NCBI GenBank assembly: GCA_036873135.1
Contig: JAPTYO010000007.1
Coordinates: 18,458,763-18,522,762 of the forward strand
From: Clarkia xantiana subsp. parviflora
Lineage: Eukaryota > Streptophyta > Magnoliopsida > Myrtales > Onagraceae
DNA: 64,000 bases
Direction: 5' to 3'
Made by a program: the position numbers and the translations under genes
The notes under the pieces: model-generated
Databases searched by the model: none
What the model was told of the DNA's origin: nothing
Seen by the model: only the letters and a program-made list of their open reading frames with translations
Shown: positions 34,147 through 47,436 of the stretch, piece after piece
How positions within the stretch are numbered: position 1 is the first letter of the stretch
How the letters are laid out: every line of letters starts with the position of its first letter

Positions 34147-37100
34147 CTGTGTAGACCATTTAATTCAGTTAGGCAGAAAATAGCAATTAAGCAAACCAAT
34201 CAAACTCTTCTCTTTTGACTTTCGTGTATATAAATCTATTTTTATTTAGTCGGCAATAAAATATATATATATATATAATTTATTATATATATATACATAT
34301 ATAATTTATTATATATATGATGATGATGTCTATAGTAATGTGATATTATGTAATTCGGTTGAATTAACTTCTTAGTGGGTTGATAACATCAGAAATGATA
34401 GGAGACATGAAATTCCAAACCGTTTCCTTGTTGCGATGTTCACTCTTAAGATGGAAAATGGGGTCCTCATTTCCTTTTATGCGTATCCACTATTTAATGT
34501 TATATATGTTAATAGTAGTAACATAATTAATGAAGTAACCCAATGACACAAACTAATATATTGTAAAAAAAAAAAAATTACACCTTATTATATAGTAGGT
34601 AGTATAGTCAAACTCGAGAAAAATGTCTTAAAAATGTTATTGGACTATTAGCACGTAAAAAAAAAAAAAAAAGGAAAGTGGTGGGTCGTGTAATTAATAA
34701 TAGCTTTTGCCCAATTGAGAAAGGTTGGCTTTGTGGAGAGTAAAGTATGTTGCTTTCACAAGTTAAGCCATTGTCAAAAGTAGAGTGGATGGTTGAGTTG
34801 AGTAGAGGTTTAGTAAAGTATAACGAGTCACCAAGGAATTGCACTCCTAGTCCTTGCTAGCTAGTCCGATAAATTCCATTCCCATAAAATTATTCTCCCA
34901 CTATCGTCACCGATCGTCATCTATTTGTAAGAAGATATTATTCAAGTGTATTAACTAACTTAATTATTTTGTCCATGACAATGTAAAAAATTATCTATTT
35001 TTTAATATATTTAAATTTATATAAAATTCCCTACGTGTAACTTTGTATATCCCTTTTTCTTTTTCAAAGTTTATGTAGTAGTTAGTAATTTTATATGTAG
35101 TGTTTAGGTAATTAACTCTAACCAATGCTTATATATAAGACAACAATATTCTGTTATGAGAAATCTTGAGGATTCCAGAATAGGAATAATATTTACAGCT
35201 CGTAAGCCATTTTCTGCCTTATCAGTATTACATAATTAATGTCAAATAAAAAAATAAAAACGTATTGAAGCTGTCCATGCTTTCAAGTTTCAACATAAAT
35301 TTGGGTTCTATTTTTTTTTTTTTACATTAACAAAGTAAATTAATACATTTTAAAAATATTTCATAATAAATAACTTATTTTTAAAATTTATCATCTAAAT
35401 ATTTATTATTTTAAACTTAAAGCTAAAAAAAAACAAAAAAATCGGTGAAGAAAGAATTGCGTATAATATTCAAAATTTAAATATAAACTTTTATACATTT
35501 CTTATTAAACAAATGTACCTAACAAACTAAATTCAATAATATTTCAATGTGCTCAGAAAAAGATTTATACATAATAGAGTAATAGACTAGGAAAAAAAAA
35601 AGATAAAACTGAAAAAAGTAGAAACAAAAATACAAAAGATAAAATAAATAACTGAAAACATTAGACAATTTTTAATTGTGATAACTCTCGATACTTGAGA
35701 GAGACAGTACGTACGTACATTCACTATGTACCCACTTCTTTTTATTTTATTTTTTACAAACATTAGCTTACAATATATAAATATAAATCTTGGTTATCTC
35801 TACAGGGTTATCTTTACAGAGTCGACCAAGATTATTTGTCCAAGATATAATAATAATAATAACATAGTAAAGTAAAAGTTGTAAGAGATTGGGCACATAG
35901 TAAATTGTGAACATTGAAAGTGATGAAACCAGTGACAAACATTACTCTCGATACGCGAGAGTGACAGCGTACGTAAATTAGTCAACATAAGCTTAAATAA
36001 ATGATTGTTACGGGTTGTGCTAGCTGCTAAGCCTTATTACTATTGATGATTGTAGCAAGATCTGAATACTTACTGTTTTCATGTTTTATTATTTTTGGCT
36101 GATAAGTGGAGGATATTTATTTATTATATCAAACATCTCTCCCAACCTACCTACCCTTCATGTAATAATGCCTTTATTAGGTGTTAATTATTATTATTAA
36201 TATTAATATTAAAGTGTAACTGAAAAAGTGGTGTTAATTAATTACTATTAGTACTTAAATAATTGTGAAACCCTCCTAGATAATCTCTGTACTTAAATAC
36301 TGTAATTTTTTTAATCTCATTTGGTACGAAGAGGAACCTAAAGAGTACAAAAAGTGAACGTACGTATACATATATAAAATATCTGCAATGCATGCATGCA
36401 TGCAACCGATTTACTGCTTTAATTGGGCTTGATCAATATTTTTTATAAGCTCTATGCTTTGCTATGGCTCTGTGCCTTAACATTATATTATATATGAAGT
36501 CAAACATTCCGATGGCCCGTCACCTTCATCGTGACATATATATAGTCATGCATATTGAATTGGCGTCGATCATATAATATATATACAGCTAGCGAGCAGT
36601 GTCAGAGTTGTGTTGAATATCGACAAATTAAGATATATATAGATCTTCGAAAATATTTTGTATATGAAGATAATAATAATAATAATTATTATTATAATAA
36701 CACAAGCACAACTGAGTAACTGACATGGTTACGTACATATATATTATTGGGGCCAGACTATCTCATAATTTTGTAATATCTTTGAGCTTTTTCTGGAGAC
36801 ATTTTAGCTAGCTAGAAAGAATTTTCTGTATATCTGCATGTGATGTGTATATGATCTAGTACACGCTTTTCATTTTAATCCTATGTTACCACGTGCAATT
36901 CTTTTCTCTCTAATTTCTTATATCAATGGGAATTTCGCAACTATTTTTTTTTTAAATATGTATATATTGATTGATCATGGGCTGTACAGCATATATTAAT
37001 TCAATCTCACATTGTATTTTATTTATAATCCGGACCACCATCCATAAACTGACTATTTAATTTAGTCATGTTAGTCGCGAACATACTAAAGTGAATATAG

Positions 37101-39836
37101 TACGTTTTCGATAAAATTCAGAATACAGAGCATTTATGTATATTCAAATAAGTTATCGCTAGGACTCAGTTTAGATATATATTTAGAATCTTTATATATA
37201 TATATATATATATATTGTATATTGAAATAGGAAAATCGCCTTACCGTTAAAGATCACAATATTTGGTACACTCCATATTAAAAGTTAAAGATGACATTAT
37301 CATTAGAGATCACAACTTTGGTGTAACACCACCCAACTGAATAACCTTGATCATTGTCCAAAGAATTAACATTTTGTAACCACGTTACAAAAACAAAAAC
37401 AAAAACAAAAAAAAACAAAAAAAAAACATTGGTAACGACTACCCATCTGTCGAATGAAACTTTAGTCCAATTCTGTATAAAAAAAAAAGTTTAGCCCAAT
37501 CCATATGTTTCCACAACTAAATTCTTCAATTAGTAACGATCATCCTTGTTTCGTTGTATCATATGTTGTCGCTCATATTAATTATCATCCTTCTTATCCC
37601 TTGAGTCGTTGGCAAGTTGGATTACAGATGGACCTTCAAATGTATATAGACAATTTGAAGTATTTACTACTTATATTTAAATGGTTGAGGATTCAATAGC
37701 TATATATATGCAACACGGATAAAATAACTGCTCCTCGGCACTATCGAAAAGACAGTTCCTTAACTAATTTAGAATTCGTCAAGTATATGCGACATAGATA
37801 AATATGATAAAACAATTGCTTTTTCTGCAAATAGATGTGATTCAACCGAGATAGTAGTCCATACTTCATCGTAGTATCGGTGGCGTCTTGGTATGAAGTC
37901 AAATTATTTGCAATAGTTTCATGTTTATACAAAGCTTGGATTTAGCTTTGTAATAATCATATATATAGAAATTATTGTTTGAATTCATGATGAATGATCT
38001 GGATCTTTTCAATTTTTAACATGCCGTAAATGAATAAACAATTCCGATAAGATCGATTCATACATGATCATGTTATTGGGTCCATTCTTTTTCTGCAAAT
38101 CAATGTTCAAGTCGTTTAAAATTGATTAATGACGTTAGATTAATTATTGCCTTTAGCAAGTCACTAGCTTGGACATTCGACCAAGTTACCTTTTACAATT
38201 GTCAATACACTAGTATTAATTTTACCGTGGAATCATGGTCCCAACCTTTAATTACAAATAAACTCAGAGCCCGATCGATCGATAAAGAGTCATGCATGAG
38301 TTAACCCATCGAGAACAATATGGTTAATGATTTCTGATAGTAAATGGCCCGCCCATTCCATGGGACCACACATTGTGGTCACTTATTCTCATTTTAATCC
38401 CTAATGAATGCCTTATGTTGATATATTGGTTCGACAATAATGCCAAAATATATGGTTGGTCCCGTCATATGGGTCTACGGTGGCATCATGAATAGTAGAC
38501 AAAAAATGTTATTATGGAAAGTCCTATCCTACCAGACTCCACTAATTCAACGTGCTCAAGTATTGATAGAGACCATACTTAACGTTTACTTAATAATCGG
38601 GATGACAATTGTGTGGGTATGACGCGGTTATGCCAATAATATTACAAGAGTGCTACATTTTTTCTACACATGCCATAACTGTAACTATAACATACCATTA
38701 ACTGTACATTTATCAATATTAAGGTTGTACCTTATCGGTTAGTTTTAGCTACTTTTTCATTAGTATTCATCTTCTAGAAACCCAATTTGTCATACTCCCT
38801 AGATTTTATTTTATTTTTTAAACATTTGGGCCTTACAAAATTAGCTTAATTAAGTATAAAGACACTATAATTTTAAAACAACTGAGATTAATTGATATTC
38901 CAAACATTACAAACTCTAATTAATAGCACAATTTTATTTTTGTTAAAAAATATCACCTAAACTTTAAAGTTCTGGCTCACGGTTATTACTGACATAAGTA
39001 TTTTAACCATTTGTTTCATAAGATTAAATTGGTAAGTGAAAATATTTAGCAAACTCTAATACATACTTTAACATTCCAAGTGTTCAACACACACTTTATA
39101 CACATACTTTAACATTTCCTCAGTCAAACTGACATTAACCTCGCTTGAGTCCATACTATACATTCTGCAATATCCTTTCAACATATTAATTCTGACCTCA
39201 CTTAGGTTCATACTACGAGTTTCAGCTGACCACCTCGATCTTTTAATACGAGATTTTTCCACATTTTTTTCTCTCTTAAAACAATATCAACATGACTAAA
39301 ACTTGTATGCGTTTATACAATGTGAAAATAAAATGTGTACCTTAACTAACTATTCAATAAGTTCAAAATTATCACTAAAAGACTCGACACACTCTTAGGT
39401 TCTGAACTCTTTGGTGGGTGAGGGTGTAGCTGGACCGCATCATTAGCAAAACCGAATCGCTGATTAAAGAAAGACAAATAGATTAGATGATGAAGAGTCC
39501 TCACCAAACCAAACCCTTGATTAATAAATATACCATTATTTATGATTCATTGATTCTTATTTGAACCTAGCTACTTCCTTATTCCTTACGTTCTCCTATT
39601 GTCTCCTCCTCATATATAATAATAATCATTATTATCTTCTCTTTGATTCTGCAATTTGTTGGTAAATAAGACAACTTTGCAACATTACGGGAGGGGAAAC
39701 GATTCCAAGTACAAATACCAAAATTGGGGTGCGGGGAATCAAATGTAAGAAAATATGAAATTCCCACGAAATTAAATATATTTGCCTCACGTCTCATTAT
39801 ATAAATTTTCCCATTTTTTCTATCATGTAAATTAAT
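34147..39836. other. Long AT-rich intergenic region
   Basis: 5.7 kb with no gene I can support. It contains an AT microsatellite (34,259-34,318), a CATG tract (36,388-36,404), an AAAAAC tract (37,388-37,428) and a pair of short direct repeats (35,684 and 35,944). Open frames up to about 64 codons look random. Confidence 0.5.
35684..35976. repeat. Pair of ~33-bp imperfect direct repeats, 260 bp apart
   Basis: Copies at 35,684-35,716 and 35,944-35,976 share ACTCTCGATAC, GAGAG and GACAG plus a GTACGTA-like tail. Each begins with a small palindrome, CTCTCG..GAGAG. Origin unknown. Confidence 0.6.
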
Positions 39837-39841
39837 ACTAT

Positions 39842-40603
39842 TGATGGGTTCCGATGTAATCGTTAGCCCCGTTAACAGCCAATGGACGGCGAGTAGGTCC
39901 AGTGGGCCTCGTGAAAGGCCTGGAAGGCCTAGAGGCCCAGCACGAAGGGTCCCGACTTTAGCGGTCCCGATGAATGAGCTGAATGCTCCCGATAAGAAGC
40001 TTCTGAGTAAGCCCCGATATGCCTTAGTAAAGGCCCCGATAATAAAGCCCCGCAGAGGCTGGACCTGTCCCGTAGAGACTGAAGGTCCTGGGTGGTGATC
40101 TAGAATGAGACAACTCTGGAGTCCCCGACAGGAGTCGAGACTTGTGATCAGAGGATAAGACCGAGAAACCCGCCTACTAGATGAGAGTAGTGGGAAGACG
40201 GTTAAGATATAGATAATCTCCCCCGAGATACGCAGGGCGTGCCCGAGATACGCGGAGGTATGGGTAAGATACGCGGAGCGTGGGCCGAGATATATGGAAT
40301 CCCAGCCGAGATATGTGGAATCGTGGCGAGATACACGGAATCATGGGCAAAACTGCCAGGCGCAGTAACAGGTAACTGAGTAACTTCCCCTCCTATATAA
40401 AGGAGGAAGTTACCTCAGAAAACCATGATCTAAGACGAACTTATACTTTTGTGCTTACCACCCATTGATCACCATACTCATTTAAGCATCGGAGAGGGAT
40501 TCTGGGTCACCACCCAGGTCATCCCCTTTTGCAGGATTACGCGGAGCCCAGGAGTCCAAGCTTTCCGTCAAGGACGTAACGGAGCTTCGCCCGTGATCCA
40601 ACA
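39842..40603 (+). repeat. 5' LTR of Tat element
   Basis: 762 bp, TG...CA. It contains five or six degenerate ~24-bp units based on GAGATACGCGGA (40,218-40,345) upstream of a TATA box, and a palindrome around the TATA box. Confidence 0.95.
40381..40413 (+). promoter_or_regulatory. LTR TATA box in the loop of an inverted repeat
   Basis: TATATAA (40,394-40,400) is flanked by CTTCCCCTCC and GGAGGAAG arms that pair with one bulge; shorter AGGTAACT/AGTTACCT arms extend it. The same structure is in the 3' LTR around 47,990. Confidence 0.7.
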
Positions 40604-40621
40604 TTGGCGCCGTCTGTGGGA
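40604..40621 (+). other. Primer-binding site of Tat element
   Basis: TTGGCGCCGTCTGTGGGA follows the LTR. TGGCGCCGTC resembles the complement of the 3' end of a tRNA with ACGGCGCCA, such as tRNA-Asp; the tRNA identity is inferred. Confidence 0.8.
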
Positions 40622-40657
40622 AGCTTACGAAAAGCCAAGATAGCTTCTACCAGATCA

Positions 40658-41455
40658 ATGGCCGGTGGTGGCAAGAAGAAGCAAGTTCAGGCTGGTAGTT
40701 CTCGTCCCGCGGGAACTGTGAATTCCCTGTTGCCGGAACGCATCGCTGAACAAGGTGGTGAGAACCCTGCTCTCTCCCAGACAGGGGAGCAAGGTGATGG
40801 ATATGAGGTCTCAGTCCGAGACGCTGAGATGAACAGGCAGGATGTCCCGCGTAGGGAAGTGGATGAGGCTCCCCCAAACCCGGTGGGTCGTGGAAGAGAA
40901 GGAGTCCCGCGAAGGGAAGAAGGGTCGTCTTCGAACTCGGAGTTGGCCAAGGCAGTAGCGGAGGCTATGCCCATGTTCTTGGCCGCCATGGAGGCCTTGC
41001 TGGATAAGAGGGAGGCCGCTAGGAGAGCGGAGGAGTTGCCTCTGCGAGAAGAGTTACCACCACCCCCGCCGAGGGTGGACCCGGAGGGACAGGAGGTTCC
41101 GCTCAGGAATAAGGGTAAGGAACCAGCACACCTGGAGAAGTTCGTGGTTGACGGCCCCGGACCGGTGCAGAACAGGACCATTCCCCTGAATGGCCCCATC
41201 ACCCCCGATCAGGTGGTGAAGATCGTGAGCATCTGCATGGGTGATCAGAAGCAGATGACATCGGAGCTGAGGGATCGGTCCAGCCATCCTTTTGTGCCGC
41301 GGCTGATCGATACTGTAGCCCCGCCTGGACTAGGTATTCCAACCATCAAGGAGTATGCGGTGAGGGGGACCCTGTTCGCCATGTGCAGAGGCATGTCCAG
41401 GCCTGTATGGGACGAACATCGAACGATGACCTCATATGCTCATTGTTCCCGATAA
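40658..41455 (+). pseudogene. Tat element gag, N-terminal part ending at a frameshift
   Basis: Begins at ATG 40,658 with a basic N-terminus, then a long Glu/Arg/Pro-rich region. The reading frame moves to the next frame near 41,358, where a G-run appears one base short, and this frame runs out at 41,455. The gag domain continues without loss in the frame that is open from 41,383. A single-base deletion is the simplest explanation. Confidence 0.85.
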
Positions 41456-44400
41456 CCCTGGGAGAAAGGGCCATGACTTGGTTCTTCAGCCTTCCGCCGG
41501 GGAGCATCACGTGCTGGGCTGATATGCACGATCGCTTCATCAAGCAATATCAAGGTCGGAGACGCCTCCTGAAGAGCGTGAGGACTTTAACCCAGGTGGT
41601 GCAGAGGCCCGATGAATCGTTGGCATACTATTACCAACGGTTCACTGCTAGTGCTGCGGAGATTGACGAAGAAATCTCGGAGGGAGAGATGATCCGTACT
41701 TTCCTAAGGAACTTGAGCGCTCCGTACGGTTCTGACCTAATGCATAGCGTCGCCGCGAAGGCTGTGTGGAGTATGGAGGCCCTGCAGGCGAGGGTGAAAC
41801 AGCAAATCGACGTCCAGGAGTCGAAGATTGCTGCTGGAGAACTTGATCCCCCAAAGTCGGGAAGAGGAAAGCGATCGTCCAAGCTGTCGGACGATCGCAA
41901 GGGGAGCGACAAGTCGGAGGGAGGTAGGAACCGTGGTCGTCCCGATAAAAGAGAAGACAGGCGTCCTCCGAGGAAGGACAACCGAGAGGGTCGGGCTGTT
42001 CCCATCAATAGTTCGATGACCTCTGTGTTAGCTGTGATGGACAGACAAGGTCTCGCTCGATACCCCCCGAGGAAAGAAGGCGAATTCCTAGGAGGCCGTC
42101 CCGATCGTTACTGTCGCTACCATCGAGCCAATGGTCACGACACTGAGAACTGTCGGGAGCTGAAGAAGGAGATTGAAAAGCTGATCCAGAAGGGAAGGCT
42201 GAAAGAGTTCGTCGGGGAGGGTCGGTGCCGATCCCGTTCCAGAAGTCGGTCGCGATCCCGTTCCAAGTCCCGCGATCGATCCCCGAAGAAGAAGAAGGTC
42301 GAGCATGAGGCCTCGGGTTCAGGTGCCCGCAAGGAGAGGCGCGGAACTATCAACGTCATCCATGGAGGAATGGCGGCGGGAGGAGATACCTCTGCCTCTC
42401 GGGAGAACTACGCTTCCCGCATATCTGCCGCGGTGGTGCTAGGCAAACGGTCCCGGTCGTGGACCCTGAAGGAGGAAATGGAAATTTCGTTCTCGAAGGA
42501 GGATCTAATAGGCGTGGAGAGCCCTCACGACGATGTCTTGGTCGTGACCCTGGACGTAGACGGATTCGAGATGAAGCGGATCCTGATAGACGGAGGGAGC
42601 TCCTCCGATATTCTTTTCATGGACGCACTGGAAGCCATGGGAAAGACGAAGAAAGACCTGACGCAGGTGGACTTCCCGATGGTGGGATTCTCTGGATCCA
42701 CTTCCTACCCGTTGGGAATGATTACCTTACCAGTAGAGTTTGGTAGTGGCTGGAAAATGGAGAGGCGAAACGTGGATTTCGTCGTCGTGGAGTCCGCGGG
42801 GGCATACAACGCGATCATCGGGAGGACCACCATCAACCCTCTCATGGCAGTCGCCTCGACGGTCCACCAGAAGATGAAGTTCCCGACTGACAATGGGGTC
42901 GGAGAGGTAAAGGGCGACCAGGTGGCCTCGCGAAAATGCTATGTTAACGCCACCCGACGAAGAAGAAGGGAGGCCATGACCGTCCTTCAAACCGATACCG
43001 ATCCTCGAGAGGAGTATGGGCGTCCCGCCCCCATGGAGGATTTGAAGGAAGTGGAGATCGATGGGCCTCAGAGGAAGGTGAAGATCGGCTCTGCTTTGTC
43101 GGAGGAAAGAGCCCGAGAGTTGATCGACCTCTTGAAGGAGTTTAAGGAGTTGTTTGCCTGGTCCCCGAGTGATATGCCAGGAATCAGCCCCGACGTGATA
43201 GTGCACGAGCTGAAGATAGACCCCGCAATCAAGCCTATCGCGCAGAGAAGGCGTCCGATGGGCGCGGACAAGAGGATCGCGATCCAGCAGGAGGTGGGCA
43301 GACTGCTCGATGCTGGATTCATCAAAGAACTCCGATTCCAGACTTGGGTGGCTAACCCAGTGCTGGTGCGAAAGAGTAACGGAAAGTGGCGGATGTGCGT
43401 CGACTTCCGCGACTTGAACAAAGCCTGTCCGAAGGACTGCTACCCGCTGCCGAGGATCGACCAGCTGGTGGATGCCACATCGGGACATGAGCTGCTGAGC
43501 TTCATGGATGCCTACTCCGGGTACAATCAGATCAAGATGGCGAAGGAGGATGCCCCTCACACAGCTTTCTACGCTGACAGCGACGTCTACCATTACGACG
43601 TGATGCCCTTCGGATTGATCAATGCCGGAGCAACTTACCAGCGGATGGTGAACAAGTTGTTCGGGGACATGCTGGGGAAAACCATGGAGGCATATGTGGA
43701 CGACATGCTGGTGAAGTCCCGACAGGCAGGAGACCATGTCCAGAATTTGGCGGCGGCATTTGAGCGAATGAAGTTCCATCAGGTTCGGCTGAACCCCGAC
43801 AAATGTGCTTTCGGGGTGAACTCGGGGAAGTTCCTAGGGTTCATGGTGAGCCAGAGAGGAATCGAGGTGAACCCCGAGAAGGTGCGAGCAATCGAGGAGA
43901 TGCAGTCCTCAAAGACTCATCGGGAGGTCCAGGTGCTGAATGGCCGGTTGGCCGCGATGAATCGCTTCCTATCCAAGGCAAGTGACCGAGCCATGCCATT
44001 TTTTGAGGTGCTGAGGGCTAACAAGAAGTTCGAATGGACCGACAAGTGCGAGGAGGCGTTCCAGGCACTCAAGCAGCATCTCCGTACCCTTCCGCCGTTG
44101 GCAAAACCAGTTCCAGGCGAGCCGCTCTATCTCTATTTGGCTGTTTCCGATATGGCTGTTAGTTCTGTTCTGATTAAGATTGTCAAGGGCAACCAAGTGC
44201 CTATCTATTATGTAAGCAAGGCGTTTGCCAAGTCTGAAATAAAATATCCCGCTATTGAGAAGTATCTCTTCGCGTTGATAATTGCCGCTCGAAAGCTCCG
44301 ACCTTACTTCCATGCACATGAAGTCACGGTATTGACTAATCAGCCCTTGAAACACTTTTTGAACCGACCGGATGCGTCGGGGAGATTGGTAAAATGGGCC

Positions 44401-44589
44401 ATCGAGGTGACGGAATTCCGCATTCATTTTGCTCCGAGAACCGCTATTAAGGGCCAGGCATTGGCAGATTTTATAGCTGAGTCTACGGCACCCGATCTGG
44501 AAGTAACGGGTCCCGCAGAGGGGGCAACCATGGAGGAAGTCCCGACAACAGAACAGCAGCCAGAACAGCCAAATGAGGAGAATACTTGA
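41383..44589 (+). pseudogene. Tat element gag (rest), protease, reverse transcriptase, RNase H
   Basis: This frame carries the gag core (ITLGERAMTWFFSLPPGSI near the start) and an Arg/Ser-rich stretch. A CCHC-like knuckle CRYHRANGHDTENC lies near 42,112. The aspartic protease is marked by DGGSSSD near 42,588. Reverse transcriptase has CVDFRDLNKACPKD and YVDD (near 43,692), followed by RNase H to about 44,480. It stops at TGA 44,587-44,589. The downstream frame at 44,593 is in the same phase, so this stop is a point nonsense change inside what should be one polyprotein. Confidence 0.92.
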
Positions 44590-44592
44590 GAG

Positions 44593-46317
44593 ATGTACAC
44601 TGATGGTTCATCGAGTGTAGAAGGCTCGGGGGCAGGATTCGTATTGATACCGCCCGGTGGAGGCGAGCCCCTGCGATATGCCTTGGCGTTGACATTCAAA
44701 GCCACCAACAACAAAGCGGAGTATGAGGCTCTCATCACAGGCCTTAAGATTGCCAAGGGTACGGGGGTTGATCATTTAAAAGTGAAATGCGACGCTAGCT
44801 TGGTTGTAAATCAAGTCCAGGGGAACTATGAAGCTAAGAACCCGACAATGAAGAAATATTTGCACGAGGTGCAGACTTTGAAGGGAAGTTTCAAAAGTTT
44901 TGATATCGAGGCGATCCCGAGGGAAGAGAACGCGGAAGCAGATGCCTTGAGCAAGTTTGCCCTGGGAGTGGCCCCCGAGGAGAATCGGAAGGTGCATTTC
45001 CTAGAGAAGGTGATTATCTCAAACATTGATCCGGCGGAGATCTGTGCTATTGAGACAGGATCGGAGGAAGAAGAGAAGTCCACTTGGATGACCCCGATGG
45101 TTACGTACCTAACTACGGGGGTCCTCCCCGATGACAAAGTAGCAGCTGTCAGGTTACGGCGAATTGCGGACAACTATGCAATGGTGGACAACCAGTTGTA
45201 CAAAAAAGGGTACGTAAAGCCTTTTCTAAAATGCGTAGCAGAGCCTGACACAAATCGGATCCTGAGGGAGTTACATGAAGGAGTCGCAGCCTGCCATGAA
45301 GGAGCCCGATCTCTGGTAAGGAAGGCATTGAACCTAGGCTACTATTGGCCCACGATGAACAAAGAAGCGACTGCGATGGTCCGATCCTGTGATGCATGCC
45401 AGAGGTACGCCCCAAATATCATGGCTCCCGCCGCGGACCTAATGCCCATCAGGAGTGCATGGCCCTTCGCGCAATGGGGAATTGACTTGGTGGGACCACT
45501 TCCCCAAGCGAGAGGTCAGTGCAAGTACTTACTCATGGCTATCGACTACTTCTCAAAGTGGATAGAGGTTAAAGCATTGGCTAGAACGACGGGGCAGCAA
45601 GTCCTCAAGTTCCTTCAGACCCAGATCATATCCCGGTACGGGGTCCCGCGAGTGTTGATCAGCGACAATGGCCCTCCGTTCAATGGGGCTCAGTTGAAGG
45701 AGTATCTTAAAGAATTAAACATTGAGCATCGGACTGCTTCTGTCCGCCACGCTCAAACCAATGGCCAGGTAGAGTCAGCCAACAAGATCGTGATGGATGG
45801 CTTGAAGAAGAGAGTCTACGCCTTGCAGGGCCATTGGCTGGATGAGCTCGAGAATATGCTATGGGCTGTGAGAACGACACCCAAACAATCAACAGGAGAA
45901 ACTCCGTTTGGCCTGGTTTATGGCACGGAGGCAGTTGCTCCCGTGGACATAGCAGTGGCGTCCCACCGCGCGAAATATTACGAGCCTCTGACAAATGAGG
46001 AGATGGGACGTCTGGACTTAGACCTACTCGAGGAAAAGAGATGGAAGGCTGATGAAGTCCAGGCCCGAATGCGTCTGGCAACAGCCCGATATTATAATCG
46101 ACGTGTCAGGTCCCGACAATTCTTCGTGGGAGAACTTGTCTGGCGGAGGAATGAGTTTGTTCATCAAGATCGGATCAACAAGCTGTCACCAAAATGGGAA
46201 GGACCTTACAAGATCGTAGGGATGCCAGTGCCCAATGCATACAAGTTAGAGGATCTCGAAGGCAAGACGTTGAAGCATTCCTTCAGTGGCGAACACTTGA
46301 AGAAGTATCATGTTTGA
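44593..46317 (+). pseudogene. Tat element second RNase H and integrase
   Basis: Continues in phase with the upstream pol frame after the stop. It begins with a second, archaeal-type RNase H (YTDGSSSVEGSGAGFVL), then an integrase HHCC zinc finger (HEGVAACHEG to CDACQRYA) and a DDE core (WGIDLVGPLP, LISDNGPPFNG, TNGQVESANK). It ends at 46,317. All key integrase residues are present. Expression would need readthrough of the upstream TGA. Confidence 0.92.
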
Positions 46318-46439
46318 TATTAAGCCGTCGTGAAGGGCGCAAATTGTCTATCAATAAAATCCGATGTAAGCCTATTTTGAGTTATTTATGAATAAAGAAA
46401 TTGCCTTCCGATCAAATTGCCTTCAAATTTATTCTAACT

Positions 46440-47375
46440 GTTAGTAAGACGTCCTGAGTGACGCAACAAAAGCCTTCCAAGGTACGATTAAACCCCGCAG
46501 GGGATGCGTAAGTCGTCTATATGACGCGGCCAAAAGCCTTAACGGGTACGGACAAAAGCCCTACGGGGTACACGTAAGTCGTCTATATGATGCAACCAAA
46601 AGCCTAGGTACGAAAAGGCCCTGATGGGTCCGCGTAAGTCGTCTATATGATGCGGCCAAAAGCCTTAACGGGTACGGAAAAGCCTTAACAGGTCCGCGTA
46701 AGTCGTCTATATGATGCGGCCAAAAAGCCTTAAAGGGTACGATTAAGCCGTCCGGTAGAGACGCAGTAAAAGCCCTAAGGGGTGTGAAAATGGCCTTGAA
46801 AGGCAGGGACGAGAAACGAAGTCCCGATTTTGGACGAGAAACCTTAAGTGGTGAAGTCCCGATTTTGGACGAGAAACCTTAAGTGGTGAAGTCCCGATTT
46901 TGGACGAGAAACCTTAAGTGGTGAAGTCCCGATTTTGGACGAGAAACCTTAAGTGGTAAAGTCCCGATTGGACGAGAAACCTTAAGTGGTAAAGTCCCGA
47001 GAAAAACGTCGCGAGAGACGTATGAAATCACCTTGAACGGCATGGACGAGAAGCCTTAAGTGGTGAAGTCCCGAGTAAAACGTCGCGATAGACGTATGAA
47101 ACCGCCTTGAACGGCATGGACGAGAAACCTTAAGTGGTGGAGTAACCGAGGAGTCTCCTCGGATTTGGCAACTGCCCATGGGGCCTGGTGGGCCCAAGGT
47201 AATCATGAGTAAGAGACTCTGTTATACAACAATCACACGCAAGGCAAAAGCCTCCGACGGTGGTATCGGAAGGTATGAAAACAAAAGCCTCCGACGGTGG
47301 TATCGGAAGGTATGAAAACAAAGGCCTCCGACGGTGGTATTGGAAGGTATAAAAACAAAAACCTCCGACAACGAG
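46440..47375 (+). repeat. Three successive tandem-repeat arrays in the Tat 3' region
   Basis: First array: four units of ~62-65 bp with AAGTCGTCTATATGA (46,509-46,745). Second: at least five units of ~36 bp with GACGAGAAACCTTAAGTGGT (46,830-47,140, with an interruption). Third: three units of ~47 bp with CCTCCGACGGTGGTAT (47,247-47,375). All lie between integrase and the 3' LTR. Confidence 0.88.
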
Positions 47376-47423
47376 GTTAGAAGAGCTGAATTAAAAGACA
47401 CGACGAACTAAAAGTCCCCCATG

Positions 47424-47436
47424 TCTTGGGGGCAAA
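47424..47436 (+). other. Polypurine tract of Tat element
   Basis: TCTTGGGGGCAAA directly precedes the 3' LTR. Confidence 0.75.

Noticed and set aside
42727..43779. 350-codon minus-strand frame inside Tat pol
   Set aside because: Shadow of the reverse-transcriptase coding frame; no Transposase_28-like sequence is visible in it.
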